From NCBI RefSeq assembly GCF_016234775.1, contig NZ_JACRAH010000008.1:55352-119351 (forward strand): a stretch of 64,000 nt of DNA, read 5' to 3'. A program made the translations under genes and the position numbers. Shown piece after piece: positions 54,926-62,793 of this stretch. The stretch comes from Aquabacterium sp. (GTDB lineage Bacteria > Pseudomonadota > Gammaproteobacteria > Burkholderiales > Burkholderiaceae_C). Below the pieces are notes generated by a model. That model saw only the letters and a list, made by a program, of their open reading frames with translations. It did not search any database and was not told where the DNA came from. Position 1 is the stretch's first letter. Every line of letters begins with the position of its first letter.

Positions 54926-55657
54926 TCAAAAACGCGTGGTCAGGTTGGTGAGCCAAATGGGGGATGCGTTCAACAGCCACGCCTCCAGTGGCTTGTCTGC
55001 ACCGGTCAGGATGAGCGCGGCGATGGCGACCATCACCAGCCCCATGAGGGCTTTGCCGGATTTGCCAGCCTGCATGAGCTTGCCTCGGGCTTTCATCATG
55101 GTGGTCCGCGACAGCCAGGCCAGTGCGATGACCGGCAGCGCAGCTCCCAGGCCGAAGATCCCCATCAACAGTGCCACCTGCAGCAACTGCGTGCCCTGGC
55201 TGGCCATCACGATGGCCGCGCCCAAGGTCGGGCCAACGCAGGGGCTCCAGACCACGCCCAGCGCCAGGCCAATGACGAACTGGCCCCACAGCCCATCCAG
55301 GTTCAAACGCCCCACCAGGTTGTTGCCGGCGTCGCCGATGCCGGACGTGGCCGAGGCGAAGCGCTGCTGCAAGGTTGAGGACATGAGCACCAGGCCCAGA
55401 ATGACCAGCAACGCAGCGCCCACTACCCTGAATGTGCTGGCGTCGATGCCCAGCGAGGCGCCAGCCCAAGCGATGGTGGTGCCAATGACGGCATACGACA
55501 AGGCCAGGCCTGCGGCCAGTGCCCAAGGCGCCTTGGGGTGTGCCGCCGTGGCCGAGCCCAGCAGGATGGGCAGGATGGGCAAGACGCAAGGCGACAGCGT
55601 GGACAGCAAGCCTGCCAGCAGGCCGAAGCCGTAGGTGCCTATCCCGAACATCATCAC
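54926..55657 (-). CDS. CcdA-type thiol-disulfide transmembrane protein
   Basis: 243 residues with six hydrophobic helices. The two functional cysteines are in LSTLSPCVLPILPILLG (helix 1) and VVWSPCVGPTLGAAIV (helix 4), the CcdA/DsbD-beta pattern that carries electrons from cytoplasmic thioredoxin across the inner membrane. Its start overlaps the stop of the periplasmic thioredoxin gene by four bases, so it most likely keeps that protein reduced. Last gene of the peroxiredoxin operon. Confidence 0.93.
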   Translation of the reverse strand: MMMFGIGTYGFGLLAGLLSTLSPCVLPILPILLGSATAAHPKAPWALAAGLALSYAVIGTTIAWAGASLGIDASTFRVVGAALLVILGLVLMSSTLQQRFASATSGIGDAGNNLVGRLNLDGLWGQFVIGLALGVVWSPCVGPTLGAAIVMASQGTQLLQVALLMGIFGLGAALPVIALAWLSRTTMMKARGKLMQAGKSGKALMGLVMVAIAALILTGADKPLEAWLLNASPIWLTNLTTRF

Positions 55658-56049
55658 GGCGTCACCGTCTTGAACAAGGCTTCGATGCCGGCCGGGCTGG
55701 TGTCACCCACTGTGCGAGCCACTTCCTTGCCGGACTTGAATGCGATGAGCGTACTTTGGCTGCTCACCTTGAGGGCCTTCAGTGTGGACTTGTCCTCGTC
55801 AAAGTCCACGGTCAAGACGGTCACGTCCTTGTATGCCGCCTGCTGTGACAACTTGTCGATGATGGGCTTTTGCGCGCGGCAGGTCGGGCACCACGGTGCA
55901 GCCACGTCAACGATGACAGGCTTGCCTTCGCGTGTCAGTTGATCGAATGAAGGCTGGTTGAAGGGCCTGGGGTCTGCTGCCATGGCCGCGCTGGCGCACA
56001 GAGCGAGGAACGAGGTGAGCAGCGGAGTGAAGCGTGGAAAGCGTGTCAT
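55654..56049 (-). CDS. Exported thioredoxin-fold protein
   Basis: 131 residues from the ATG at 56049. A signal peptide (TPLLTSFLALCASAAMA, cut near residue 25) is followed by a compact thioredoxin fold with active site WCPTC (Cys 54 and 57) and a Ser-Gln-Ser-Thr-Leu segment in the place of the usual cis-proline loop. Periplasmic, presumably reduced by the CcdA protein encoded directly downstream, and itself reducing a periplasmic target such as the cysteine-rich peptide encoded nearby (inference). Confidence 0.9.
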   Translation of the reverse strand: MTRFPRFTPLLTSFLALCASAAMAADPRPFNQPSFDQLTREGKPVIVDVAAPWCPTCRAQKPIIDKLSQQAAYKDVTVLTVDFDEDKSTLKALKVSSQSTLIAFKSGKEVARTVGDTSPAGIEALFKTVTP

Positions 56050-56068
56050 GAGGAGATGCCTTTCAGCG

Positions 56069-56605
56069 TTAGGAAGAAGCGAAGTTGAGCAAGGTATCCA
56101 CCGACCATTGATCGTCGGCGTAACGCCCGTAGTGGCAGGCCACGATGTGCCCGGTGGGGGCAATGAGGAAGTCCGCTGGCATGCCCGAGTGCCCGGCCTC
56201 GCCACCTGCGGACAAATGCGAGGGGAACGGCGCGGACATGCCTTTCACGGCGGCCAGCAGGTTGCGTGGATCGAGCATCCCGATCAAGGAGGTCTCCACG
56301 CCAAACTGGCGGTAGAAGGTTTTGTCCGGATCGGCAATGCAGTCGAAGGGCAGATCGCCCTGGTAGGGCTGCATGGCGCTGGCACTGGAATGGAAAAAGA
56401 CGACCTCCCTGATCCCCGCCCGAAGTATGTCGTCATGGCGGGCAGCCATTTCTCGCAGGTGCAGGTTGCAGATGGGGCAGCCGGCAAAGCGCCGAAATTG
56501 CAGGTGCACGATCAGTCCTGAGGGAGCGGGAACATGAACGGGCTCACCATGCAGGTTGGTGAGTTCAATCGGGGTGATGAGGTGGCCTTTGACCAGGCGT
56601 GACAT
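56069..56605 (-). CDS. Peroxiredoxin-like AhpC/TSA-family protein
   Basis: 178 residues. A thioredoxin-superfamily protein of the peroxiredoxin-like subgroup: LIVHLQFRRFAGCPICNLHLREM with a CPIC pair (Cys 43 and 46), then VVFFHSSASAMQPYQ, and GMPADFLIAPTGHIV. No signal peptide, so cytoplasmic. It is the first gene of the operon with the exported thioredoxin and CcdA, and the shared ECF-type promoter begins 25 bases upstream of its start codon. Confidence 0.88.
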   Translation of the reverse strand: MSRLVKGHLITPIELTNLHGEPVHVPAPSGLIVHLQFRRFAGCPICNLHLREMAARHDDILRAGIREVVFFHSSASAMQPYQGDLPFDCIADPDKTFYRQFGVETSLIGMLDPRNLLAAVKGMSAPFPSHLSAGGEAGHSGMPADFLIAPTGHIVACHYGRYADDQWSVDTLLNFASS

Positions 56606-56630
56606 GTGCGCTCATTTCTCAGTGGTTTGT

Positions 56631-56666
56631 CACTAAGAGGCGGTGTCGATGCGAAACGATTCGCGC
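56631..56666 (-). promoter_or_regulatory. Candidate ECF promoter for the peroxiredoxin-thioredoxin-CcdA operon
   Basis: On the minus strand: GCGAATC, exactly 18 bases, CTCTTAG. The 10 bases CCTCTTAGTG and the block GCGCGAAYCGTTT are the same as in the promoter at 54843-54878, while the spacer between them differs. Placement 25 bases before the start codon fits a promoter with a short leader. Confidence 0.75.
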
Positions 56667-56760
56667 AGCCAGAACTTTTTTGAGTTCCAGCCGAGGCGCG
56701 TGCTGTCTGGGCGCTCCAGTCGCGCTGCCGGAGCATTCAGACACATTTTTTTCGCAGCCC

Positions 56761-56792
56761 GCGAACCCAAACCGCAGGTGGTGCGCTCTTAC
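56761..56792 (+). promoter_or_regulatory. Candidate ECF promoter for the cysteine-rich peptide operon
   Basis: On the plus strand: GCGAACC (56761-56767), exactly 18 bases, CTCTTAC (56786-56792). It points toward the peptide gene and lies 47 bases before its ATG. Outside the two boxes it has no resemblance to the other two promoters, which makes chance descent from a duplication unlikely. Confidence 0.68.
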
Positions 56793-56839
56793 GCCGGAGG
56801 GTCTTCCTCGAACCCATTGCTTACCACGGAGAAATCAAC

Positions 56840-57076
56840 ATGAAGACGTCTTTGAAGCTCGCCTCTCTGGCCGCCCTGACCGCCGCTACCCTGGCCTTGC
56901 CAGCCGCCGCTGCCGAGGCCGCTCGCCAGACCAAGTGCTCCCCCAGCGAAATGGCCAAGTGCGGCGCCAAGTGTGGTGCGAAGTGCCACCCCAAGGCACA
57001 CCACGCCAAGAAATCCTCCAAGTGCGCCCCGAAATGCTCGCCCAAATGTGCACCGAAGTGCGGCGCCAAGAACTGA
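56840..57076 (+). CDS. Secreted lysine/cysteine-rich repeat peptide
   Basis: 78 residues, ribosome site GGAGAAATCAAC. A signal peptide (LASLAALTAATLALPAAAAEA, cut about residue 25) leaves about 52 residues with eight cysteines at 33, 41, 45, 49, 62, 66, 70 and 74. Seven of them fall in two runs with a cysteine every fourth residue, most preceded by lysine (KCGAKCGAKC and KCAPKCSPKCAPKC), around a HPKAHHAKK linker. It could bind metal ions or heme, buffer thiols, or be a precursor modified after translation; it recalls, without being clearly related to, the bufferin/HvfA peptides. The stop overlaps the next start (TGATG). Confidence 0.82.
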   Translation: MKTSLKLASLAALTAATLALPAAAAEAARQTKCSPSEMAKCGAKCGAKCHPKAHHAKKSSKCAPKCSPKCAPKCGAKN

Positions 57077-57765
57077 TGGCGAAGCAGGCGCAGCGCCGCC
57101 CCGCACAACCTGATTCAGTCAGGGCGGCCGCACTGAGCCTCTTACAGGTCTATGAGGACCTGGCCCAGCGAGGCGCACACCTGCTGGGCGACCTCTTGCA
57201 TGGGCAGCCCCCCAGGCAATGGGCACACTACCCGGAGGACGACGCCAGGGATCCAGTGGGCTACCAGTGGTTCTATCACTCGCACAGCCCTGAGGATCGC
57301 CCTGGCGCGGTCGAGCACGGCCACATCCATTTGTTCGCCCGCCGTCCGCTTTGGGGGCGCCGACTGCGGTCATGTGCTGAAGCGGCTTTCATCGAACTGA
57401 GCGGCAAACGGCCAGCCATCGATCCGCCCACGCGGCACCTGTTGACGATTGGCTTCAACGCCAAAGGACTGCCAACGTCGCTGTTCGCCGTGAACAGCTG
57501 GGTGACCGGGGACCTCATGTTGAATGCTGGGTTGACCCTGGATCTGCTCACGCACATGCGACTCGATACCGGGCACGCTGCCATCGATAAGATCCTGACC
57601 TCACTCGTGCAACTCCATCAGCACGAGCTCCTTGTCCTTATGGCCCATCGCGATGAGGCCTTGAAACGGCACAAGGCCACTGACAAGCTTGCTGACGAGC
57701 GGCTTGAAAAGCTTTCAGAGTTGCATCTGGATTTGGATGCAAGGCTGGCGGAGGTACTGGGCTGA
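57076..57765 (+). CDS. DUF6969-type protein coupled to the cysteine-rich peptide
   Basis: 229 residues from the ATG overlapping the peptide stop by one base. I recognise the pattern of DUF6969: HYPEDDARDPVGYQWFYHSHSPEDRPGAVEHGHIHLFARRP, then LTIGFNAKGLPTSLFAVNSWVTGDLML. Conserved His residues (WAHYP, YHSHS, EHGHIHLF) suggest a metal site. No function is established to my knowledge. The tight coupling suggests it acts on, or with, the peptide, for example as a maturation or metal-loading protein. The frame continues upstream to 56599 only by overlapping the peptide gene, and is not the start. Confidence 0.8.
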   Translation: MAKQAQRRPAQPDSVRAAALSLLQVYEDLAQRGAHLLGDLLHGQPPRQWAHYPEDDARDPVGYQWFYHSHSPEDRPGAVEHGHIHLFARRPLWGRRLRSCAEAAFIELSGKRPAIDPPTRHLLTIGFNAKGLPTSLFAVNSWVTGDLMLNAGLTLDLLTHMRLDTGHAAIDKILTSLVQLHQHELLVLMAHRDEALKRHKATDKLADERLEKLSELHLDLDARLAEVLG

Positions 57766-58244
57766 GCCCTGCTGGCTGAGGGCGCGGGCGTTCGTTGATG
57801 GCAACCTCAACGCTGTCGACGAGCTTGGCTAGGCTGGCGGGATTTACTTGCCGCGCCTCATAAGGCCGTTGCGAATTAACTGACCGGTCACGGTAACGAA
57901 CTTCAGGTGCAAACTCTGGAGACGTCATCCTGGCTCCATTCTCCAGTTTTACGGACTTCACTTCCATTCAACTGGTACGGCTGGGAGGGCGCAGGTCAAA
58001 TTCACATAAGTGGTAGCGGGGTACTAAGTCCAATGGATCCCGTTTGCATTGGTATCGGAGGCGAGCGCATGGACGACCAAGCATGTCTGTCGAGATGGAG
58101 GGTGCAGAGGATCGACGTCTGACAGCCATGGAAGCCGACAATGCCAGGCTCTAATGACTGATAGCCCAGATCAAACTCAGGTACAAGAACCTCAAAGGCG
58201 ACATCGTGGCAAAGCGTTAGTCACATGGTGTAAAGCGCATATGC
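57766..58244. other. Intergenic region with relic sequence
   Basis: No intact gene is supported in this 479-base region. At 58001-58017 it carries TTCACATAAGTGGTAGC, whose first 12 bases equal those of the repeat at 51940-51956. Around 58083-58220 two short frames (MSVEMEGAEDRRLTAMEADNARL, then in another frame IAQIKLRYKNLKGDIVAKR) look like a frameshifted remnant of the coiled-coil part of a transposase-like protein. A minus-strand frame of about 109 codons at 57638-57967 is not convincing. Confidence 0.5.
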
Positions 58245-59576
58245 ATGGCCAGTGACCAAGTTGGGCTGGCAATATCTTTAGCAAATGAATTGGGAACGTC
58301 GATGAGAAGTGCAGGAAGGCGGGTATTCCGGGGGGCAGCAAAAAAGAGTCCTTGGTGGCAAAAGTTCTTTGCAGAGCATCCCTTTAGAACATTGAGCTTG
58401 GCTGTGCTTTGCATAGGTGGGCTGCAGTTGCTTATCTACTTCTTGCACATTGGGCAATTGCCTGACGCAAATCTCGCTTCATCTACATCAATCTTGACGG
58501 CGGTTGCACTGCTTGGAATCTCCATATTTCTGGTGTTTGGTGGTAGCGCTGTCGTGGCTGGATTTATGTACCTCAACGCAGGCCGTGAGAATGCATGGCT
58601 TCGCTCTCAAGATAGTTTGGTCCTTGCGGCCATACCGGGGGTAACGATAAACATTGGCTTGGTTGTGCAGTCGTTGATCGGCGTTGAGTTGATCGACGCC
58701 GCAACCATTCAGCCCCTTGCTGTTGGCTTGTGTGTTCTTCTTGGTGACCTAAGAGCATTGCAATTGGTGAGAGTAGGGGAGTTGCCTGCCGTGACCGATG
58801 GCCTACGAAGAGGTATGCCACGTGTGAGGGACATCTGTACCTTCGCGTTCTACAGTTACGCTTGGGCGCTTTTCATGGCGATTGGCACGATGGTCTTCAT
58901 CGCGATGATCCCGTTTGGCGCAAGCCTTGCTCAAACAGTGCCGGCATTGATGTCTTGGCTTGTGATCTCAACGGCCATAAACCTTGACTTTGCAAGATCG
59001 ACGCCTGTGGCAGATCAAGCTAAGAAGTTGATCTTGATGACGTTGATTGGTGCAATGCTGATGATCACCCTTACGCAAAACTATTCTGGCGTAGCGATTG
59101 CCTCCATCCGCAAGTTGGGCATTGGGGCTGTTCCTGTCAAACTTGTTTTGACCAAGAGAGGATGTCAAATTGCAAATGCTTCCTCGTCTGTCGGGCCAAT
59201 CTGTGTCGCTGACGACGTGAACAAGTTGGGGGTAGTTTGCCCAGCCATATTGCTGTCAAAAATCGGGACCCCATTTCGCTTTGGGGTTACGGCGTTCACG
59301 ACCTCTGGAGGGTGGCCAACACCTGAGTTGCCGAAAGCAATACCTTTGCCTCCCTCTGAGGTACTGTCGTGGCCACGGATTAGTCCGCTGGAATCTCAAT
59401 CGCAGCGTGACATCGCTTCGTCAAGTTCAAGTAAAAACGAGCTTCGTCCAGTCAGTATGACCGACGTGAGCCGGTTGGATGTTCGCGAAAAGGATTGGCT
59501 GCGGGAGCAGTGTGGATGGGACGTTTCGGGGCCTTCGCAGGGGGCAAGTTTGTCGCGACCAGCCTCTGCACCGTGA
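58245..59576 (+). CDS. Integral membrane protein of unknown function, accessory
   Basis: 443 residues. Six or seven hydrophobic segments lie between about residues 50 and 290 (LSLAVLCIGGLQLLIYFL, ILTAVALLGISIFLVFGG, YAWALFMAIGTMVFIAMIPFG, LMTLIGAMLMITLTQ), followed by a soluble, Ser/Pro-rich C-terminal part. I do not recognise the family. Base composition is clearly lower in GC, with codons such as GTT, ATT and TTG more frequent than in the flanking chromosome, so it looks horizontally acquired, probably cargo of the transposition module downstream. Confidence 0.65.
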   Translation: MASDQVGLAISLANELGTSMRSAGRRVFRGAAKKSPWWQKFFAEHPFRTLSLAVLCIGGLQLLIYFLHIGQLPDANLASSTSILTAVALLGISIFLVFGGSAVVAGFMYLNAGRENAWLRSQDSLVLAAIPGVTINIGLVVQSLIGVELIDAATIQPLAVGLCVLLGDLRALQLVRVGELPAVTDGLRRGMPRVRDICTFAFYSYAWALFMAIGTMVFIAMIPFGASLAQTVPALMSWLVISTAINLDFARSTPVADQAKKLILMTLIGAMLMITLTQNYSGVAIASIRKLGIGAVPVKLVLTKRGCQIANASSSVGPICVADDVNKLGVVCPAILLSKIGTPFRFGVTAFTTSGGWPTPELPKAIPLPPSEVLSWPRISPLESQSQRDIASSSSSKNELRPVSMTDVSRLDVREKDWLREQCGWDVSGPSQGASLSRPASAP

Positions 59577-59595
59577 TTGCCCGGCGTTCTATCAC

Positions 59596-60004
59596 TCAAG
59601 CACTCGACTCTGGTTTCGCCGCCAACGCGAAGAGATGCCGCGTGATCCGATAGCTTTCGATACCGGCACGTTCAGCCTGTAGCCGCGCACGATTGAGACT
59701 GATCGAATCGGAGTACTGTTGCGCGCGAGCTGACTTGTGCGCAGCCTCATCTTGGACAGGAACTTGGGCGAAGGTATGGTTCTAAGTCTTCCGAAAGAGT
59801 GTCGTGCACCCCTATCGCCCAATCTGCGAAGTAGGCTATTCGCTCTATACCCCAAGTCGGTAGACTGGATTTGCGGGAGAGCTTCACGGCTTTCCACTCA
59901 ACGTTGAGGTCACCAGTGATGGTCATGGTGACGGTCTTGACCTTGCGCAGCAAGCCGTCTGGGCCGATGTAGGTGGTGTGGGGGCGTATTTCGGTTGTCT
60001 TCAT
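59596..60004 (-). pseudogene. Small accessory gene, probably frameshifted
   Basis: An 85-codon frame starts at 60004 after an excellent ribosome site (AAGGAGCATCTCA-ATG) and ends at 59747. The next frame, downstream of about 59785, continues a coding-like sequence (DEAAHKSARAQQYSDSISLNRARLQAERAG) to a stop at 59596, so an original protein of about 130 residues may have been split by a single-base change. The N-terminal sequence (TTYIGPDGLLRKVKTVTM) resembles small proteins of integrative elements. It follows tniQ2 in the same direction, 51 bases away. Confidence 0.5.
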
Positions 60005-60055
60005 TGAGATGCTCCTTGTGAAGTTGGGGCTGGCTATCTGATTGCTACTTGTCGA

Positions 60056-60883
60056 TCATGGTGGGGATGCCCCAGCAGCCCATGACGCCTTGTTCGGTTG
60101 GCGCGTCATGCGCTGCTCGAAGACATGTGACTGCATCCAAGGCCTACTTGATGGGAGCAGCCCGCGCCTGTGAAAGTTCAGCAACCCCTTCAAGCCATGA
60201 TTGAACTTGCTGTCCTGGATAAAGAACTTCCCAGAGTAGAGGGTGGCCAGCGCAGCACGTCCGTTCTTGAATTGATAGCGCTCGAATTCGGATATGAACC
60301 ACCGGCCGTGCTCTTTGAGATAGAGAACCTTTCGATCCCAAAGAGGTTTGTCGCAGCGGGTGCAATTTCGGAGGAAAGCAACGCCATTGCCCTTGGGTCC
60401 AGCGTGTAGCAGGCTGACTGGCAGCGCTGATCGAGCCCCACAGTGGGGACACCCCGTTTCCATGAGACACATATGCAAAGGGCAGTATCGCCATGTCGAT
60501 ATGCGCCAATGGATCGGGATGTAGGGTGTGTGCTGCTCGCGAAGGCAGAGCGTGCAGTAGCTAAATTGCCCGATGCCTTGAGCGTTCAGAATGAGCTGAT
60601 CCCCATGTGGATCGATGCGCCGCAGGTTCTGTAGAACATGCAGCGGTGCAGCCATAGCAGCTATGGTGTCGCCCAACTTGCTTTGAAGATGCGCCATCCC
60701 AAGCTTCGCCATTTTGAAATCAAGGTCACCACTCGTAGGAAGGCTCAAGTGGTACAGCAGTTCACGCAGGCTTGCGCCTTGCATGAGCGCTATCCGACTC
60801 AGCCAGGAGCTCGGGGCTTCCATGAACTGTGGGGAAGGAACCCTGACCATCTTTTGGGTAGGCGGTCTGTTGTCGTGAGTCAT
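60056..60883 (-). CDS. tniQ: TniQ/TnsD-family targeting protein, second copy
   Basis: 275 residues from the ATG at 60883, overlapping the previous stop by four bases. The zinc-binding pattern is clear: YCTLC (Cys 110 and 113), CPLH (134-137), CPHCG (145-148) and CTRC (174-177), with SSWLSRIALMQGASLRELLYHL at the N-terminus as in TniQ proteins. TniQ family members recognise a target site or a targeting complex and recruit TnsC. Being directly coupled to another tniQ suggests two targeting routes or a heteromeric targeting unit. Confidence 0.85.
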   Translation of the reverse strand: MTHDNRPPTQKMVRVPSPQFMEAPSSWLSRIALMQGASLRELLYHLSLPTSGDLDFKMAKLGMAHLQSKLGDTIAAMAAPLHVLQNLRRIDPHGDQLILNAQGIGQFSYCTLCLREQHTPYIPIHWRISTWRYCPLHMCLMETGCPHCGARSALPVSLLHAGPKGNGVAFLRNCTRCDKPLWDRKVLYLKEHGRWFISEFERYQFKNGRAALATLYSGKFFIQDSKFNHGLKGLLNFHRRGLLPSSRPWMQSHVFEQRMTRQPNKASWAAGASPP

Positions 60884-61809
60884 TCGAAGAGCTCCCTTTG
60901 CGCGTCGTACACCTTGGTGTCGTTGCTGGTCTTGTAGGGAATGCCCATTCGGGAAACGAGTTGAAGCGCCCAACGCCGGTCCATGGCGCTGATGCCTCGT
61001 GTGCACATAAGGCGCAGTGCCGACGCATGCACACTGTCTCGGATGTTGTCGCCGTCGGCGAGCGCGCGAAGGCGAAACAGTCCTCGCTCCGTGATGCTGA
61101 ATAGATCGGCATGTTCCGTTGATTCGTCTCGCAGGCCGCAATCTCCTTCGCTCGCCGTCACCGGGCGTGCTCCGAAAGCGTGGATCGTTCTCCACATCGC
61201 ATCAATAGACAGGTGAGGGGGGAAAACTGAGCGCAAATCAGTTGGCAGGTCCACATCAGCGTCAGATGAAAGACTGGACGCAACCCAGGTCAACCAGGAA
61301 ATGGACATCGCACTCATGTCTATCGCGGGTGTTCGCGAAAAGACGCGTTTGCAGGCGCAGACATCCGTTGACGGTCTGTGCCACCGTACAGCCCTCCCGC
61401 ACGCGCCGCAGTGATTCACCAACAAGGATCGATGAAGGGGGCAGGCGGCGTAGAAACCGAGGTCCCATTCGAGGCGACAGTATCCGAACTCATGAATGCA
61501 GGCTGGGCATATTCGCATCCCCGTTGGGCGAACTGTTTGATGGCCCCGCCATACCCTGCCGCGCCAACTCCAGAGCTGCCTGGATTCCACGGTCTGGACA
61601 GGCGTTCGTGATTGAAGCCAATGCAAGTCCACATCGGCCAGCTCAGATAGCATTGGCAAAGCTGCATGATGCAGATCTGGCTGCCAAGGAATCTGTAGCG
61701 CATTGAAGACGGTCATGGCGCGTGTGCGATTGCGAGCAAAGCTTCGCAACAGGAAGCCTGTGGCAGATTCGTCATTGCGTGGGTCGAGCACAATGCTGAG
61801 GCGTTGCAT
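60880..61809 (-). CDS. tniQ: TniQ/TnsD-family targeting protein, first copy
   Basis: 309 residues from the ATG at 61809 (a GTG at 61812 is also possible; the SD GGAGG suits the ATG better). N-terminus DPRNDESATGFLLRSFARNRT is typical, followed by zinc-finger cysteines ICPAC, CPLH and HCGACG between about residues 101 and 139. The C-terminal part resembles winged-helix DNA-binding repeats. The start overlaps the tnsC stop, so the two proteins are made together. Confidence 0.87.
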   Translation of the reverse strand: MQRLSIVLDPRNDESATGFLLRSFARNRTRAMTVFNALQIPWQPDLHHAALPMLSELADVDLHWLQSRTPVQTVESRQLWSWRGRVWRGHQTVRPTGMRICPACIHEFGYCRLEWDLGFYAACPLHRSLLVNHCGACGRAVRWHRPSTDVCACKRVFSRTPAIDMSAMSISWLTWVASSLSSDADVDLPTDLRSVFPPHLSIDAMWRTIHAFGARPVTASEGDCGLRDESTEHADLFSITERGLFRLRALADGDNIRDSVHASALRLMCTRGISAMDRRWALQLVSRMGIPYKTSNDTKVYDAQRELFE

Positions 61810-62780
61810 CACTTCTCCTCCTTCTCGATGAACGGGTTCTTGCGGCGCGTGTCTGCGCCGAAGACGCGTTCGAAGGCCGTCTTCAAGTGAGGCAGTTCTA
61901 TGGATCGCTTCCCGTCATCAACGGCAATCAGTACCCCCTCGACGAGGAGCTGCTTAAAAACGCGAAGGTTGCCATTGCTGGCGGCCAGCCACATCGAAGC
62001 ACTTTTTGGGTTCTCAATCCCTTTCAGGTCGAACGCCTTGCATTGCTGGACATAGGCTTGAAGGAATGCGATCCACTCGGGACCTTTCGAGAAGTCCTTC
62101 AGTTCAATTCGTGCAGACACCCGAGAGCAAAGGTGCTTGTCGATGTCCGCCAATTGATCCAATGTATGCGTGGCTGCGAGAACCAGGCCGAGCTGGCACT
62201 CGTCCATTACTTCCCGCAGGAACTCGCTGACCTCGTTGCCTTCGTGCCAATCCTTGCTTGCGTGCCGGGCGTAGACGAGATGATGAGCCTCATCGACCAT
62301 CAACAACCGATGGCGTTTTTGTTTGATGGCCTCGATCGCGATGTCACGTTTGAGACCAACGGCATGTCTTGGTACGTTGGAAAAGGGATAGTCCAGCTGC
62401 CTCAGGATGTGCGTCAGGATTCGGCCAACGCTAGGTCTTTCTTGCAGACGAATCAAGATGGTCGAGGCTGATGGACTGAAGAGCGCGTCGCGCGGCGCGT
62501 AGGCTTGAAATAGCTTCATCACGCAGCTCTTGCCCGTTCCTGGTTCCCCGATCAGCATCAGGCCTTGCGGGACCGTGGTTCGTGATCCCAGCTGAAAGAT
62601 GCGATCGATGGATGCCAATGCGGACTTGAAAGAGTGATGGTTGATGTAAATCCTTTCGATCTGATCAGCGACAGTGAGCGCTGCTGGTGAGTACATGAAG
62701 AACCGTCTTTCGCGAACCTGACGTTCGGTCTTTTCTTCGGGATCTTCATATGTGTCGTCGTATACGAAATTGCGTGCCAT
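61809..62780 (-). CDS. tnsC: TnsC/TniB-type AAA+ ATPase
   Basis: 323 residues from the ATG at 62780, with AGAGG nine bases upstream. Walker A GEPGTGKS (78-85), Walker B LLMVDEAHH (159-167), and sensor-type AATHTL follow the TnsC/TniB pattern. TnsC links the targeting protein to the transposase and uses ATP to choose the target and avoid self-insertion. The upstream gene (tnsB fragment) ends 14 bases before it. Confidence 0.93.
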   Translation of the reverse strand: MARNFVYDDTYEDPEEKTERQVRERRFFMYSPAALTVADQIERIYINHHSFKSALASIDRIFQLGSRTTVPQGLMLIGEPGTGKSCVMKLFQAYAPRDALFSPSASTILIRLQERPSVGRILTHILRQLDYPFSNVPRHAVGLKRDIAIEAIKQKRHRLLMVDEAHHLVYARHASKDWHEGNEVSEFLREVMDECQLGLVLAATHTLDQLADIDKHLCSRVSARIELKDFSKGPEWIAFLQAYVQQCKAFDLKGIENPKSASMWLAASNGNLRVFKQLLVEGVLIAVDDGKRSIELPHLKTAFERVFGADTRRKNPFIEKEEK

Positions 62781-62793
62781 ACATATACCTCTG

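Noticed and set aside
57638..57967. A 109-codon minus-strand gene
   Set aside because: It overlaps the end of the DUF6969 gene on the opposite strand, has no ribosome site and no recognisable motif.
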